Source of the DNA: Lasiodiplodia sp. COLG20
Taxonomy: Eukaryota > Ascomycota > Dothideomycetes > Botryosphaeriales > Botryosphaeriaceae
DNA: 64,000 bases
NCBI GenBank assembly: GCA_009801085.1
Contig: VNWV01000001.1
Span: 4,712,001 to 4,776,000 of the forward strand
Reading direction: 5' to 3'
Shown piece after piece: positions 1 through 10,749 of the stretch (position 1 is the stretch's first letter; each line of letters opens with the position of its first letter). The notes under the pieces are model-generated. The model was given only the letters and a program-made list of their open reading frames with translations. It was not told the DNA's origin and searched no databases. The position numbers were made by a program, and so were the translations under genes.

Positions 1-415
1 GACAAAGAAAGCAGCAAAAGAGTGAAATGAGACGATACAGGAGCAGTAGTAATACACGGGAAGATATAAGAGCAGTTTGATCTGAAGTTCGAAACTCACT
101 CTCGTCACTTCCAAAGTATGCCTCTCCAATAGACACCTATCAATGTCCAGGAGCATTAGAGTGAGCCTTGGGAGCCAGCAATGCTATATATATTTTTGGG
201 CGCTTGTATTTCAACGGCAGCAAAAAGCGATGGTGCATTTCCGCAAGCGAGAACCCACAAGCGCCGGGACCTGAATCCAACCGAAATTCGACCACCACCC
301 TATACAAGTTGACAACGAACAGCCTGATGGCTTAGCCCTTTGGTAGGATTGAAGTGTAGGCTTTATATAATATTTTGGCCATGGCAATTTCAACAAGATC
401 CTTAACGGGGTTACA

Positions 416-519
416 GCGATGGTGGTGTAGTTGGTTATCACGTCAGTCTAACATGATTCCTGCCGTTGAGCGGGTTCGTGGTACACTGAAGGTCCTGGGT
501 TCAAGTCCCGGCCGTCGTA
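416..519 (+). tRNA. tRNA-Val (anticodon AAC) with a 30-nt intron
   Basis: A full cloverleaf can be folded by hand. The acceptor stem pairs 416-422 with 512-518 (7 bp, two G-U type pairs). The D arm is 425-441 with only three good pairs. The anticodon stem pairs 443-447 with 485-489. The loop reads C-T-AAC-A and continues with C484 after an intron at 454-483. The variable loop is 490-494 and the T arm 495-511 has the TTCAAGT loop. A519 is the discriminator base. The intron sits one base 3' of the anticodon, the canonical position removed by the tRNA splicing endonuclease. AAC decodes GTT and, after A34-to-inosine editing, GTC valine codons. Plain reading frames crossing this locus are spurious. 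Confidence 0.93.
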
Positions 520-1097
520 ATGCGCGTTTCTTTTTGCCCGGAGACGTTCTGGAGGGGTGCAATTCGTGGTAGAGCTGGGGTGGCGTGGCATTTTGTGTTT
601 TGGCCGGGTCAGCGGGATTTTTGCCAATGGAAGGAACGCACGCAGCTGTGGGTACCCGGACAACAGCGGTACACGTGTACGAGCACGTGTCTGCGCTGGA
701 CTGGTTGCTAGGTCTTCTTTTGCCGGTTTCGTTGCTAGAGGAGGTTGTGGACCGCAAAATTTCGGACAGGGATGGCGAGATGGTCCGTGCTTCGGGCCGA
801 GCTGCGGATCCTCGGAATCGCAGAACCGAGTCGCCGAGTCGCCGAATCGCCGAGGCCGAATCATGGGGAGGGCAAAACATAGACGGGATATCGTATTGCG
901 AGATTTCATTTGATCCATCACTCATGCTCATATACTAGCGGAAGTTTCCATATTTGAGAAAGATGGATTTAATGTGAAGAAACTGTCGTGAATGAACTAC
1001 TACCATAGATATGCACACCTACGTCTATCAAAATCACTGAACAGGGAATAAAACAACGCAGAAGACTATTGAAGATTGACTACGTGTCTCATCTCCA
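520..1097. other. Intergenic, no gene recognised
   Basis: Lies between the tRNA and the 3' side of the ketopantoate reductase gene. It holds overlapping open frames on both strands with no family resemblance, and a short GC-rich direct-repeat patch near 826-860 built on GAGTCGCCGA/GAATCGCCGA units. No protein gene can be supported. Confidence 0.5.
531..535 (+). terminator. RNA polymerase III terminator of the tRNA-Val gene
   Basis: A run of five T residues lies 11 nt after the discriminator base of the tRNA, the usual Pol III stop signal. Confidence 0.75.
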
Positions 1098-1160
1098 CTC
1101 TCTCTTTCCTCCACAATGGCCAGCTCAAAGCTCCGCCCCTCTCTCTTTCCTCCACGATGG
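1098..1160. repeat. 22-bp direct repeat downstream of the ketopantoate reductase stop
   Basis: CT-rich 22-mers at 1098-1119 and 1139-1160 differ at one position (both end in CCAC[A/G]ATGG) and are 41 bp apart. They lie in the presumed 3' untranslated region of the minus-strand gene. A local slippage duplication is the simplest reading. Confidence 0.7.
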
Positions 1161-1168
1161 CGGCGACC

Positions 1169-2479
1169 TCACAACTTCGTTTCCCCCTTCGCCGCTCCCT
1201 CTCTCTTCTCTCTCTCCTCCTTCTCCCTCAACCCACGCATATAAGCCTGGCTCTTCAACAGCGCATACACCGTCTGCAACCGCGGCAACTCGGCGCCTCT
1301 CTCCCTTGCAATCCTAATCGGCAAGCCCAGAATGACCTCGATCTCCAGCGGACTGCCGCGCTCCCAGTCCAGCAGCATGCTCGGCTTGCCGCCCTTGTTG
1401 CGCTCGGTGCTGGCGACAATCTTCTCCGGGCTGGCGAGGCTGTCGGGGAAGGGTGCGCCCAGGATCTTCGGCGCAGCGTCCCAGATCTCCTGCATGATTC
1501 CCGTGAGGTGGGCGCGCAGCTCCGGGTCGACGACCATGTCGGCGTTGCCGCGGCCGCCGGCGAGGATGGACGACGGGTTCATGGCCGCGTTGATGGTCAG
1601 CTTGTGCCAGCGGATCTGCTGCAGCTCGAGCTCCGTGTGGAACTCGGCGTCCTTGAGCCCGCCCAGGTCGTTGAACAGGTGCGCGAGCTGCCGCACGCAG
1701 GCGTCGCCGCGGGCGCCCAGGTCCTGGAGTTCGTCCGAGGGAGACGACGAGGCCAGGCCGTCCGTGTACGCGCCCATGCTGATGCGCGTCCACCGGTTCT
1801 GCCGCACGTAGCCGTGGCGCAGCTGCTCGGCGCTGATGACGGTGACGGCCGAGACGATGGGGTTCCGCGGGAAGCGCGCGCGGTGTGCGCCCTCGATGCC
1901 GACGCCGTTCTGGATCAGCACGATGCACGTCTTGCCCGAGCCGCCGTCGCGCTTGACCAGCGACTCGATGTCGGCGCTGTCGTCGGTCACGTCCGGCAGC
2001 GCCTTGGTCGTCACGATCACGTAGTCCCAGCCCGATTCGGGCGGGCCGAGGGCGGATGAGTCGGATGCGGCGGCGCTGATGGACGGGTACACGGCATGTG
2101 GGGTGAAGGTGTAGTTGCCGAAGTTGCGCGTCTCGAGCGTGACGCCCGATTTGGCGATGGCCGAGTAGTTAGAACGGCAGACGAGGGATACATGGACGTT
2201 CTTCGAGGGCTGGTAGGAGGAAGAGGAGGGGTATTTTAGTAAGTGTGTGATGGATTGACAGGGAGAAAAGGAAAGGCGAAGGTAAGTTGCAACTATGTGT
2301 AAGACTTACGTGATGAAGCCGTGAGGCGTAGAAGCAACCTACTGCACCTGCACCGACAAAGAGGATGTGGATGGGCCTGACGATGGGATAGACGTGTGAG
2401 TGATTGAAACGGCGAAAAAGCTAATTCTGATGAAGTAAGAGGATACTTACTTGCCATCTGCGCTCTCAGTAGATGACAT
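1169..2479 (-). CDS. 2-dehydropantoate 2-reductase (ketopantoate reductase, ApbA/PanE family)
   Basis: Reading minus, exons are 2479-2451, 2376-2310 and 2209-1169, giving 378 residues. The two introns have GTAAGT donors and CAG acceptors, and both junctions keep phase. The family reduces ketopantoate to pantoate with NADPH in the pantothenate/CoA pathway, normally in the cytosol. The splice restores the N-terminal Rossmann glycine motif GAGAVG at residues 18-23. The family lysine followed by Asn-rich helix (WHKLTINAAMNP, K235, N243) lies in the C-terminal helical domain. K101 in the VTTKA segment is also family-conserved. Start: first ATG in frame; the longest plain frame begins at a GTG inside exon 3 and is not the true start. 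The C-terminal 30 residues form a charged tail (REKEEREKREG) beyond the usual family end. Fungal paralogues of this fold may act on other 2-keto acids, so the substrate is inferred. Confidence 0.9.
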
Positions 2480-3104
2480 GGTTGAAGAGTAAGATACGAG
2501 AAGGGGTATAGCGCTAAGATGAGCACAAGGTAGTGACAGGGACACAAGGAAGAGACAGCCAAGACTCCGGATAGGAAAGAAAGGTCAATTCCAAGGTTGC
2601 GGCCAGCGACACGACGTCTAGTTAAAGGCGCAGTCAGAAAGGCTATTGGCGTGATGCTTGGAGACTGTTGCCGTCGTTTCCGGTATCTCGCGAAGGTACG
2701 ACGTTGTCTCAAGTGCCGAGCTGCGGAGAAGGACCGGCACGATGGCGCGACTGGCGGAGTGTGGGGCGGTAAGGCAGATCGAGCAATCGCACGGCGAATT
2801 CTGCCGAGGTCGGAACGAGGCCCCCGGCCGCCGCCTCAATTCTGCCAGGAGTGCACTCCGACCCTCAAAGAAGCTCACATGACGGACAGCAAGGGACGCC
2901 TGATTATGGTATTGGTCGTCAATAGTTCGTAGCTTTATTTTAGTCTGTCTCTCTCTCCCTCTTTTCTCGTCTGTGGCACATCACACAGACGAGTACATAA
3001 TGGTATCCACACTGAAGCGCCAATAAAAAGAAATTCCATCTAGCCCAAATTTTTGACAAAGAACTTCAACGTCCCAATCAACTCAGCCAATCATATCCAA
3101 GCAT
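2480..3104. other. Intergenic: upstream region of the ketopantoate reductase
   Basis: About 625 bp between the ATG of the ketopantoate reductase and the stop of the choline-oxidase-like gene, both on the minus strand. It should hold the promoter of the former and the 3' untranslated region of the latter. No coding evidence and no clear TATA box were found. Confidence 0.5.
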
Positions 3105-4785
3105 TTAGAGCCTCTCCTTCTGGAGACCCTTCCAGCCCCACGTCTCAGCAATGAGCTCAGCAGCACGCTCACCAACACCCAGAACAGTAAGCATGGGGTT
3201 GATGGTGGGCATCTCGGGGAAGACACCAGCATCGGCGATACGGACACCCTGGAGGCCACGGACCTTGAGGTTGGCGTCGACGACGGCGTAGGGGTCGCGA
3301 GCGACGTTGCCCATCTTGGTGGTACCAGCAGGGTGGTAGACAGTGTGGGCGACGCGGCGGCCGTACTCGTTGAGGTCCTCGTCCGACTGGATCTTGGGGC
3401 CGGGGGCGACCTCGCGCTTGATCCACGACTTGAAGGGCTCCTGCTCGGCGATCTTGCGGGCAGCCTTGAAGCCGGCGACGAGCGTGGCCGCGTCGTAGCC
3501 CTCGGGGTCGGTGAAGTAGCGGAAGTCAAGAGCAGGCTTGACCGAGGGGTCGGCCGAGGTGAGGTAGATGCGGCCCTTGGAGCGGGGACGGGGAATGTTG
3601 GGCGTCATGCAGAAAGCGTCGATGGGAGTGTCGTATCCCAGGCTGCCATTGGTTAGCACCGTCGCAAGAAGCGGCGTCTGGAGGGGGTACTCACCGAGAA
3701 GTGTTCATGCAGAAGGGGATCTGGTAGCAGTGCATCATGACGTCGGCGATGTTGCCGTCCTTACCAGCGGCGTTGGGAGCCTCGCGGCGCAGGAAGATAC
3801 CAGCGTCCGAGTCCATGGTGGTCTGGTTCTGGGGAACGGGCTTGTTCAGCTCCCAGATGATGATGGTCTCGGGGTGGTCGAGCAGGTTCTCGCCAACACC
3901 GGGCAGGTCGCGGACGACGTTGATGCCGAGGTCCTGGAGCTGCTTCCTGGGGCCGAGACCGGACAGGAGCATGAGACGGGGAGTGTCAACGGCACCAGCG
4001 CAGAGAATCGTCTCGCACTTGGAGCGGAGGACGCGCTTCTCGCCAGACTGCAGCGTCACATCGATGCCGGTGACCTTGTCGCCCTCGACGTTGATCTTGC
4101 TGACCCAGGCGTTGGTCAGGATGGTCAGGTTGGGGCGGCGCTCGTCGTTGCGGAGGATGGGGTGGATGTAGGCGACGGAAGCGGAGCTGCGGCGGCCGTC
4201 GTCGGGGTTGTAAGAGACGGAGAAGAAGCCAACGCCCTGCTGGAGAGCGCCGGTGCTGCGGATCTCCTTGTTGAAGTCGTCGATGACGGGGATGTTCATG
4301 GCCTCGGAGCACGACTGGACCCAGTCCTTGCAGAGCTGGTTCCTGTGGCGGGCGTGGACGGGCTGGACCGTGTTGCGCAGGTTGTCGAGCACGCGGGTGA
4401 AGGTCTTGAAGTCCCAGCCAGAGCAGCCCTGCTCGACCCAGCGGTCACAGTCGTACTTGAAGGGACGGAACGAGATCAGCGTGTTGTGCGAGGAGCAGCC
4501 ACCGAGGACCTTGGCGCGCGAGTGGCGGATGTGCGAGTTGCCATTGGGCTGCTCGGTCGTGGGGTAGTCGTAGTCGAGCTCGCCGCCCAGCAGGTTGAGC
4601 CAGTCCTTCAGCAGCAGCACGCGGTCGTCCTTGAAGTCCGAGGGGCCGGCCTCGATCATGAGCACCTTCTTGTTGGGCAGGTACTCGGACAGACGGCTGG
4701 CAATGACGCAGCCAGCGGTACCACCGCCGACGATGACAAAGTCATAGTCGTTGACGAGGTGGGCGGGCAGCTGGGTGGTCGTCAT
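3105..4785 (-). CDS. GMC-family flavoprotein, probable choline oxidase
   Basis: Exons 4785-3695 and 3642-3105 (minus), one 52-nt intron with GTGAGT donor and CAG acceptor, 542 residues. GMC oxidoreductases are FAD enzymes oxidising alcohols; choline oxidases (about 546 residues in Arthrobacter) turn choline into betaine aldehyde and then glycine betaine, producing H2O2. Visible features: FAD-binding GGGTAG at 20-25, the GGCSSHN motif with H100 matching the histidine that carries covalent FAD in choline oxidase, V465/H467 (VYHPAG) and N512 (NPM) matching the catalytic V/H/N set. Residue 102 is Thr where the bacterial enzyme has an active-site Ser. The C-terminus ERL is not a canonical peroxisomal signal. 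The divergent neighbour is a betaine aldehyde dehydrogenase, which strongly supports the choline assignment. Start: ATG in a good CCACC context. A general choline dehydrogenase or other GMC alcohol oxidase is the alternative. Confidence 0.85.
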
Positions 4786-5415
4786 GGTGGCAGAGAGGCT
4801 GAGGCAAAGAGACGAATGCTAAAGATGGGCGAGGAGAGAGGGAGGAGAGAGGGCTGGTGAAAGAGAAATAGCACGGGAGGTCGCGGTACTAATGGATTTC
4901 GGGCGTAGGCTGAGACAGAGCTAGGATGCAGCTCGGAGGCTCAGCAATCGGGCTCAATCGCACGGCAGTCAGTCCACCACGCGGCGGATCGGGCGTGTCG
5001 GTGAGCCGTCCGACGGCAATCGAGGTGCTGGCGGCGTTTGCGGCCAGCCTCGAGGCCCTAGCGAGTGTTGCAGCTGCAACGCACGGGCGTGACGTCGGCC
5101 GGGCACCCACCATGCTGGCCCCGGCCAAGCGTGCCTGGCGCGCGCATCCCTGCTCCCCCGTCGTATCGGTCGAAAAAGTTTTGAACATGCCGCCGAGGCC
5201 CCCTACGTAACGCTGCCTGCCGAGCTAAGCTCAAGCCGATAAGCTGCTGCGAGACAGTCTTCACCACCATTCTCGTCCTCCTGGCGCCCTCCAACTTCTT
5301 CTCGTCCTCGTTCCGGGTGCTGCAACGATCTCCGCTTATCGTCCCAGCTCGAGCTCCCGCACCCCTCACTTCCGTCCCGGTAGCTCCCCGCCCCGCAGCG
5401 CGATTCTTCACCACC
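4786..5415. promoter_or_regulatory. Shared divergent promoter of the choline oxidase / betaine aldehyde dehydrogenase pair
   Basis: 630 bp separate the two ATGs. The sequence is GC-rich on the dehydrogenase side, with a CT-rich leader at about 5270-5400 typical of fungal 5' untranslated regions. A TGACGTC half/full CRE-like element lies at 5090-5096. A head-to-head layout suggests joint control of the two betaine-pathway steps. The site's use is inference. Confidence 0.5.
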
Positions 5416-6965
5416 ATGTCCTACGCAACCCGCCAGCTGTTCTGGGACGGCAAGCCGCAGCCTGCCTCGTCCGGTCAGACCTTCCAGAGCATTGACCCCT
5501 CCACCAATCAGCCCATCGCCACCATCCAGCAGGCCGCCCATGCCGACGTTGACGCCGCCGTGGCCTCTGCCCAGAGTGCCTTTGCTTCCTGGGCCGCCAC
5601 CCCGCCCATCCAGCGTGCCCGCATCCTCCTGAAGGCTGTGCAGCTTCTCCGCGACCGCAACGACGACATTGCCCGCCAGGAGACGCACGACACCGGCAAG
5701 GCTTACAGCGAGACCAGCACCGTCGACGTCGTCACCGGCGCCGATGTGCTCGAATACTTTGCCAACATGGTGGCCGGCGGCGGGCTGAACGGCGAGACGG
5801 TCCGCCTGCGCGACGATGCCTGGGTCTACACCAGCAAGGACCCCGTCGGCGTGTGTGCAGGCATTGGCGCCTGGAACTACCCCATTCAGATGTACGCATG
5901 CCCCAATTGACAAGCTCAAGTCCTCCGCTGACAAGCAACGCGCGCAGTGCCCTCTGGAAGTCGGCTCCCTGCCTCGCGGCCGGCAACACCATGGTCTACA
6001 AGCCTTCTGAGTTCACCCCGCTGCATGGCGAGACTCTTGCCCAGATCTACACCGAGGCCGGCGTTCCTCCGGGCGTTTTCAACATTGTCCAGGGCGCCGG
6101 TGATGTTGGCGCCTACCTTACCACCCACCCGGGCATCTCCAAGGTCTCTTTCACCGGTCAGGTCAGCACCGGCCAGAAGGTGGCTGCTTCTGCTGCTGGC
6201 GGCATGAAGTACGTAACCATGGAGCTCGGCGGCAAGTCCCCGTGCATCATTCTGCCTGACTGCGACGTTGAGACTGCCGTCGACGGTGCTATGATGGCCA
6301 ACTTCTTCAGCACTGGTCAGGTCTGCACCAACGGCACCCGCGTCTTCGTCCCTGAGTCCATGCTCCCTGCTTTCGAGAAGACGCTCCTGGAGAAGATCCA
6401 GTACGTCCGTCCCGGCGACCTCTTCGACATGAACACGAACTTCGGCCCGCTCGTCAGCGAGGTCCACTACAAGAAGGTCGTCTCCTACATCAAGCACGGC
6501 CAGGAGGTCGACAAGGCCAAGCTCCTCTGCGGTGGTCCCGACGCGCCCCAGAACCTGCCCGAGAACCTCAAGAACGGCTTCTGGGTCCAGCCTACCGTCT
6601 TCACTAACTGCACTGACGACATGAAGATTGTCAAGGAAGAAATCTTCGGTCCCGTCATGAGCATCCTCACCTACAAGACTGTCGACGAGGTTGTGCGCCG
6701 CGCCAACGACACCCCGCTTGGTCTCGCCGCTGGTGTTTTCACCAAGGACATCAACACGGCGCACAAGGTCATCCAGCAACTCCAGGCCGGCATCACCTGG
6801 ATCAACACCTGGGGCGAGAGCCCGGCCGAGATGAGCGTCGGTGGCTGGAAGAGCAGCGGTGTTGGTGTTGAGAACGGCCGCAAGGGTCTTGAGGCTTGGG
6901 TCAAGAACAAGAGCACTCTGGTCGATATGAGCGGCCAGGTTCCTACTGTCTTCTCCAAGTTGTAA
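5416..6965 (+). CDS. Betaine aldehyde dehydrogenase with C-terminal SKL
   Basis: Exons 5416-5891 and 5948-6965; the 56-nt intron (GTACGC donor, CAG acceptor) restores the continuous ALDH fold and gives 497 residues, the family's usual size. It oxidises betaine aldehyde to glycine betaine with NAD(P)+. Catalytic residues are visible: E251 in MELGGKSP and the nucleophile C285 in [10 protein letters not shown], with the NAD-site segment YKPSEFTP near 176-183. The protein ends in SKL, the canonical type-1 peroxisomal signal. Start: ATG 5416 in CCACC context; the frame is open upstream to 5317, but only from a GTG, so an apparent arginine-rich leader is not adopted. The divergent choline-oxidase-like gene supplies the substrate. 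Fungal ALDHs of this group can also act on other aminoaldehydes. Confidence 0.9.
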
Positions 6966-9900
6966 AGAAATTAGACATGAAAAGTCATGGACATGAAGCA
7001 TGGGATCGGCGTTGATTTGAGGGGGGAAATTCATTTTTGAAACGGAATATTACACAAATTACCCGCTGAATGTACGAACAGCAAGCCCGCAGCCCTTGGA
7101 GAGAGTGAATGAAAAGATCTACAACAAGCAGTATCCGGGTGGTGTGAGAGCGGGGTGTGTAGTTTGTCCCACATTGTTGCTACGCTCCTCCCCCACGCGG
7201 AGCCGGCGGATTGTCCCCGCTGTGAAATTGCGCCTCTTACAGCATCTTGCTTGTTTCTTGCGCCCCCTTGACTCGGTGAGACTCGTTGACTCGTGCATGG
7301 TTGGTCCAAGCTTCCCATGTCTATGACGACGATGGCCGGTTTCTCGCGAAACGCCACCGTCGTTTTAGGGCTGCGGAAACGTTATCGTAGGCGCTGTCTC
7401 ACGAGTGATAAAAAACAATAATGAGAAGTCGGAGCACCATGTCCTCAAATGCTGCAAGGGTGGAAGGTTTCGGCGAGATCCACACTGCATGCACACAGGA
7501 TCCACAGACTATAGACGTTACGTAGGTACAATACAATAGTTCGGCGTGGAGCTGTGTTTCATCGGTCGATTGCTCACAGTAGAGTATCAGTGCTTTTTTA
7601 ATTCTTCCGTGATGAATGTCGTTGCTTGGCTTTGTTTCGCAGCTCTGCTGTCGTGCTACTACACCAGATTTCCGAACCAATTACGCGGACGAGAAAGCGA
7701 GGTGGCGACGGTAGTGTACCGTATCTAGCCCCGGACATTTTGTTCTGGCAGGCTTCCAGAACCCTTCTATCGATTAGACGAGGGAACAATCCGCAACGGC
7801 GAACGGCAAAGGGTAAAAACGTCCCCAGCCATGGCCCAAACCACAAACAGGAAAAGGAAGAGCGCACGAAACCATTGGCTTGCACTTATCACTATCAATC
7901 GGGGCTGCCGACACAATCATTAAGGGGGGGCGTTCGTCGTCGTAATGCAGCACCCGGTAGTTCAGCTCCGGCGGCGCGGCTGGTGGTCGCTGCAATGCAA
8001 GGCGGCCTGCCTTACAGCCTGCAGGGACTCTCTCGGCTCGGACTGCGCCGGACATGTGTCGATTTTTGGGAGGGGTGGGGAAAGGCGAGGGGAAGGGCGC
8101 CCCACAAGGGACCGGCCGACCGCCGACTTACCCAGCCAACCCAGCCAACCGCGCGCGTGTTGAGAGCTTGTGTCGCGTGCGCACGTTGGAGGATCCACAC
8201 TGGCATTTCTGCGTCTTGGCTGCTGTTTCGGGGCCCCCTGGTGGGGTCGATTACTTCTTTTAATCTACTTTTTTTTTTTCAACCCTTCGTTCCTATCGTC
8301 GCTTTCCATTGGCTTTTTCGTTCTTGAACGGCCGGGACGGACGGACGGAATGGATGGATGCGTTCCGATCGGACGCGCCCGCTGGTGGTGTGAGATTTTT
8401 TTGAGCGAAGGGAGATAGCAACCATACGCCGCTGCTTATAGCGTGCCGTTCCCGCTCCCGCCCTTTTCATCCACGGTTTGACTTGTAACAGTACACTCCC
8501 AATCCTCGCCTTTTGCTCACTCTGCCTCAGCTGAGCCAACGCTCTTTGTATTGCATGAGGATACTGAGCACGGCATATCGGTTTTTTTTTTTTTTTTTCA
8601 ACAATAGAAATCATCCAATCATCCTTCGCTCCCTTTGGCATGGGAGCGTCTTGATTTCTTTTACTCTCATCTTTCTCATCTCAGCGCTTCTCACTCTCAC
8701 TGGATATTTAGTATCCAGCCTCTCGGATGCTTCTCGAAGTATATCCTGTCTTTTCAGTATTTTCTTGTCATTCAATAAAAAAAAAAAAAGAGAATGAAGG
8801 CGAATGTTGCGCTCTTCCTGAAAAAAGAAAACAAACTGTCTATCTTCCCATTTGATACCCATGGCATCCAAGATTTGTCAGCGACATCATTCAGACCGGT
8901 GGCGTTTTTCTCGTGACTCTCTTCAATTTTCTTGCCATCAACAGTCTTCATTTGCGGTCTCGCAAAGGCGCGATCTTCACCTCGCGCAGCTCCTGAGAGT
9001 CCTCTATTTGTTACTGCAGTCCGCAGAGAATGAATCAAGGTAAGCTTTAATGCTAGTGACGCGGACGGAAACTCTGGATGAGAGGGGAAGATACATTTCT
9101 CAATCTCTGTCAGGTCACCTTGTGCAGCCAAGAGCGCAGTTGTATCTGGTTGAGAGAGTAGGTATGGCGCATTCAACCTCCACAAGAAGACAAAATCGAT
9201 TCGAGATCGGGCTGGTGGTTGAGGTGATGTTGCGCTCAGCCCTAATCACTGCTTTGGCAGTAACTTATGTCAGCCAAACCCAAGCCCAAGCCACATCCAG
9301 CCTACGAGCAACCACTTGGCAGCATGTGTTGCGTCTCAGAAGCGCTCGTAGATCTCAGCTGGGCCGGCCTCCCTACCCCAGTCCAGCACCAGGTAGCTGG
9401 ATGCATACCGGCCAGAAGACAGTGGTCGTTGGAACAGTTGAGCCCCCACCTCCTTTCGATGAGGGCTGCAGACAGCCGATGGGATGGATGGGGGAGATCT
9501 CTTACAGGGTGCAGGACCACCCCTCCCCAGTTGCTATGAACAACGCAAACCATCCCCCTCGTCGAGCCAGTGCCAGAAGGTCAAACCTACTCACCACTAG
9601 TGTCTGTCAACTCCAAATCAGACGGGATAGTAACCTGATTGGGCTAAGATTCTGTCCCTTCGACGTACGAAGATGAGACGTAGCGGCGGCTCGTGCGAAG
9701 GCCGTGCGAAGGCCGTGTGGAGGGCCGAGCAGGGTTTGTTTGACCAATTTTTTTGCTCATGTTCTGGTATTTGACATGGTTCCGAGAGAAATGCCTGCCG
9801 AGTTCACTGGTACATGTCCATTCTCCAGATACCTTCGCAGCGGAACCAGGAACTGAGTTGTGGTCTTTGAGAAGGAGTACTCAGGGAGCGCTCGGGCCCT

Positions 9901-10749
9901 TCGGCCACATTATGCAACCCCACCAGCTAGTCTGTTACGTGGTTGAATACAGATTCAGACCTCTTGCTTGATTCTTCAGTCCCTAGGCGCCCTATACACG
10001 CCAGTTGAGATCGAAAATAGCTGTTATGTCTCCAGTGATTCAAGAACATCGAAAATCTCCGCTTCCCATGAGTTCCTTTTTTCCTCTAGTCTATATTACA
10101 ACTTGAACACCAACTTTGCATCCAACCACTCGTACGCTTTCGAGGCTCGCATTTCCCTTCAACTGGTGTCGGCGCCTAAGAAATGCAATACCGAAAGAGT
10201 ATGCGGTTACCGAGCTTGCTTGTGAATTGATGGGTATCTCCTCCACCTCCAGAGGTTATTATCGAAGCTTATCCATTGGCCGAGAAACCAACGCCATGAG
10301 TGGTTGGCTATTAATGAGCGATTCAGCATGTTTCTGAATTAGGAAAGAACCAGATCGAGTGGAGGTGGTAGCGGATCTGTAGGGCAGGGGGGATACAAAC
10401 CTACTCCACCGTAACAAGTTCTTCATGAGAGCTTAAGAACAGCCTACGCTCACTAATAGTCCAACTGAAGACGTCATCAGGTTGATTGCAAAGTAATTGC
10501 TCTGATGTCTACACATGTTCATTCAGGGTCTGTATATGTTTATACAGTTGATACATACAGATGAGAGAAGAATAAAGGGAAAAATGGCCTGACTCCTTCG
10601 ACGCCCAAAGCATCCCTGGAAACCCGTGACCCCGCTAAGAAAACAGAAAATTCCGAGGCAAATTGTAGCGCTGCAAAAAATAATGTGTGTAATCATTCTC
10701 TTGTTCTTTCGCTTTCTTGAATTTCCTCAATGATGTTTACCCCAGTGTT
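6966..10749. other. 3.8 kb gap between two convergent genes, no confident gene
   Basis: Bounded by the 3' ends of the aldehyde dehydrogenase (+) and a zinc-cluster regulator (-), so it is not explained as a promoter of either. It holds pure T tracts at 8269-8279 (11 nt) and 8582-8598 (17 nt) and a strongly CT-rich stretch at about 8480-8770, resembling a fungal promoter/leader. A candidate short first exon ATG-AAT-CAA-G at 9030-9039 is followed by a GTAAGC donor, and a CAG acceptor at about 9114 would join it to the frame that stays open to 9676. The product resembles nothing I know. An 11-bp unit (GTGCGAAGGCC) is tandemly doubled near 9694-9715. 9.7-10.7 kb looks non-coding. Confidence 0.45.

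Noticed and set aside
1169..1180. C-terminal TKL of the ketopantoate reductase as a peroxisomal signal
   Set aside because: Thr at the -3 position does not fit the strict signal and the preceding tail is a variable charged extension.
5317..5415. Apparent arginine-rich mitochondrial leader on the betaine aldehyde dehydrogenase
   Set aside because: The longer frame begins at GTG, not ATG. The ATG at 5416 is in a strong context and starts where family homology starts.
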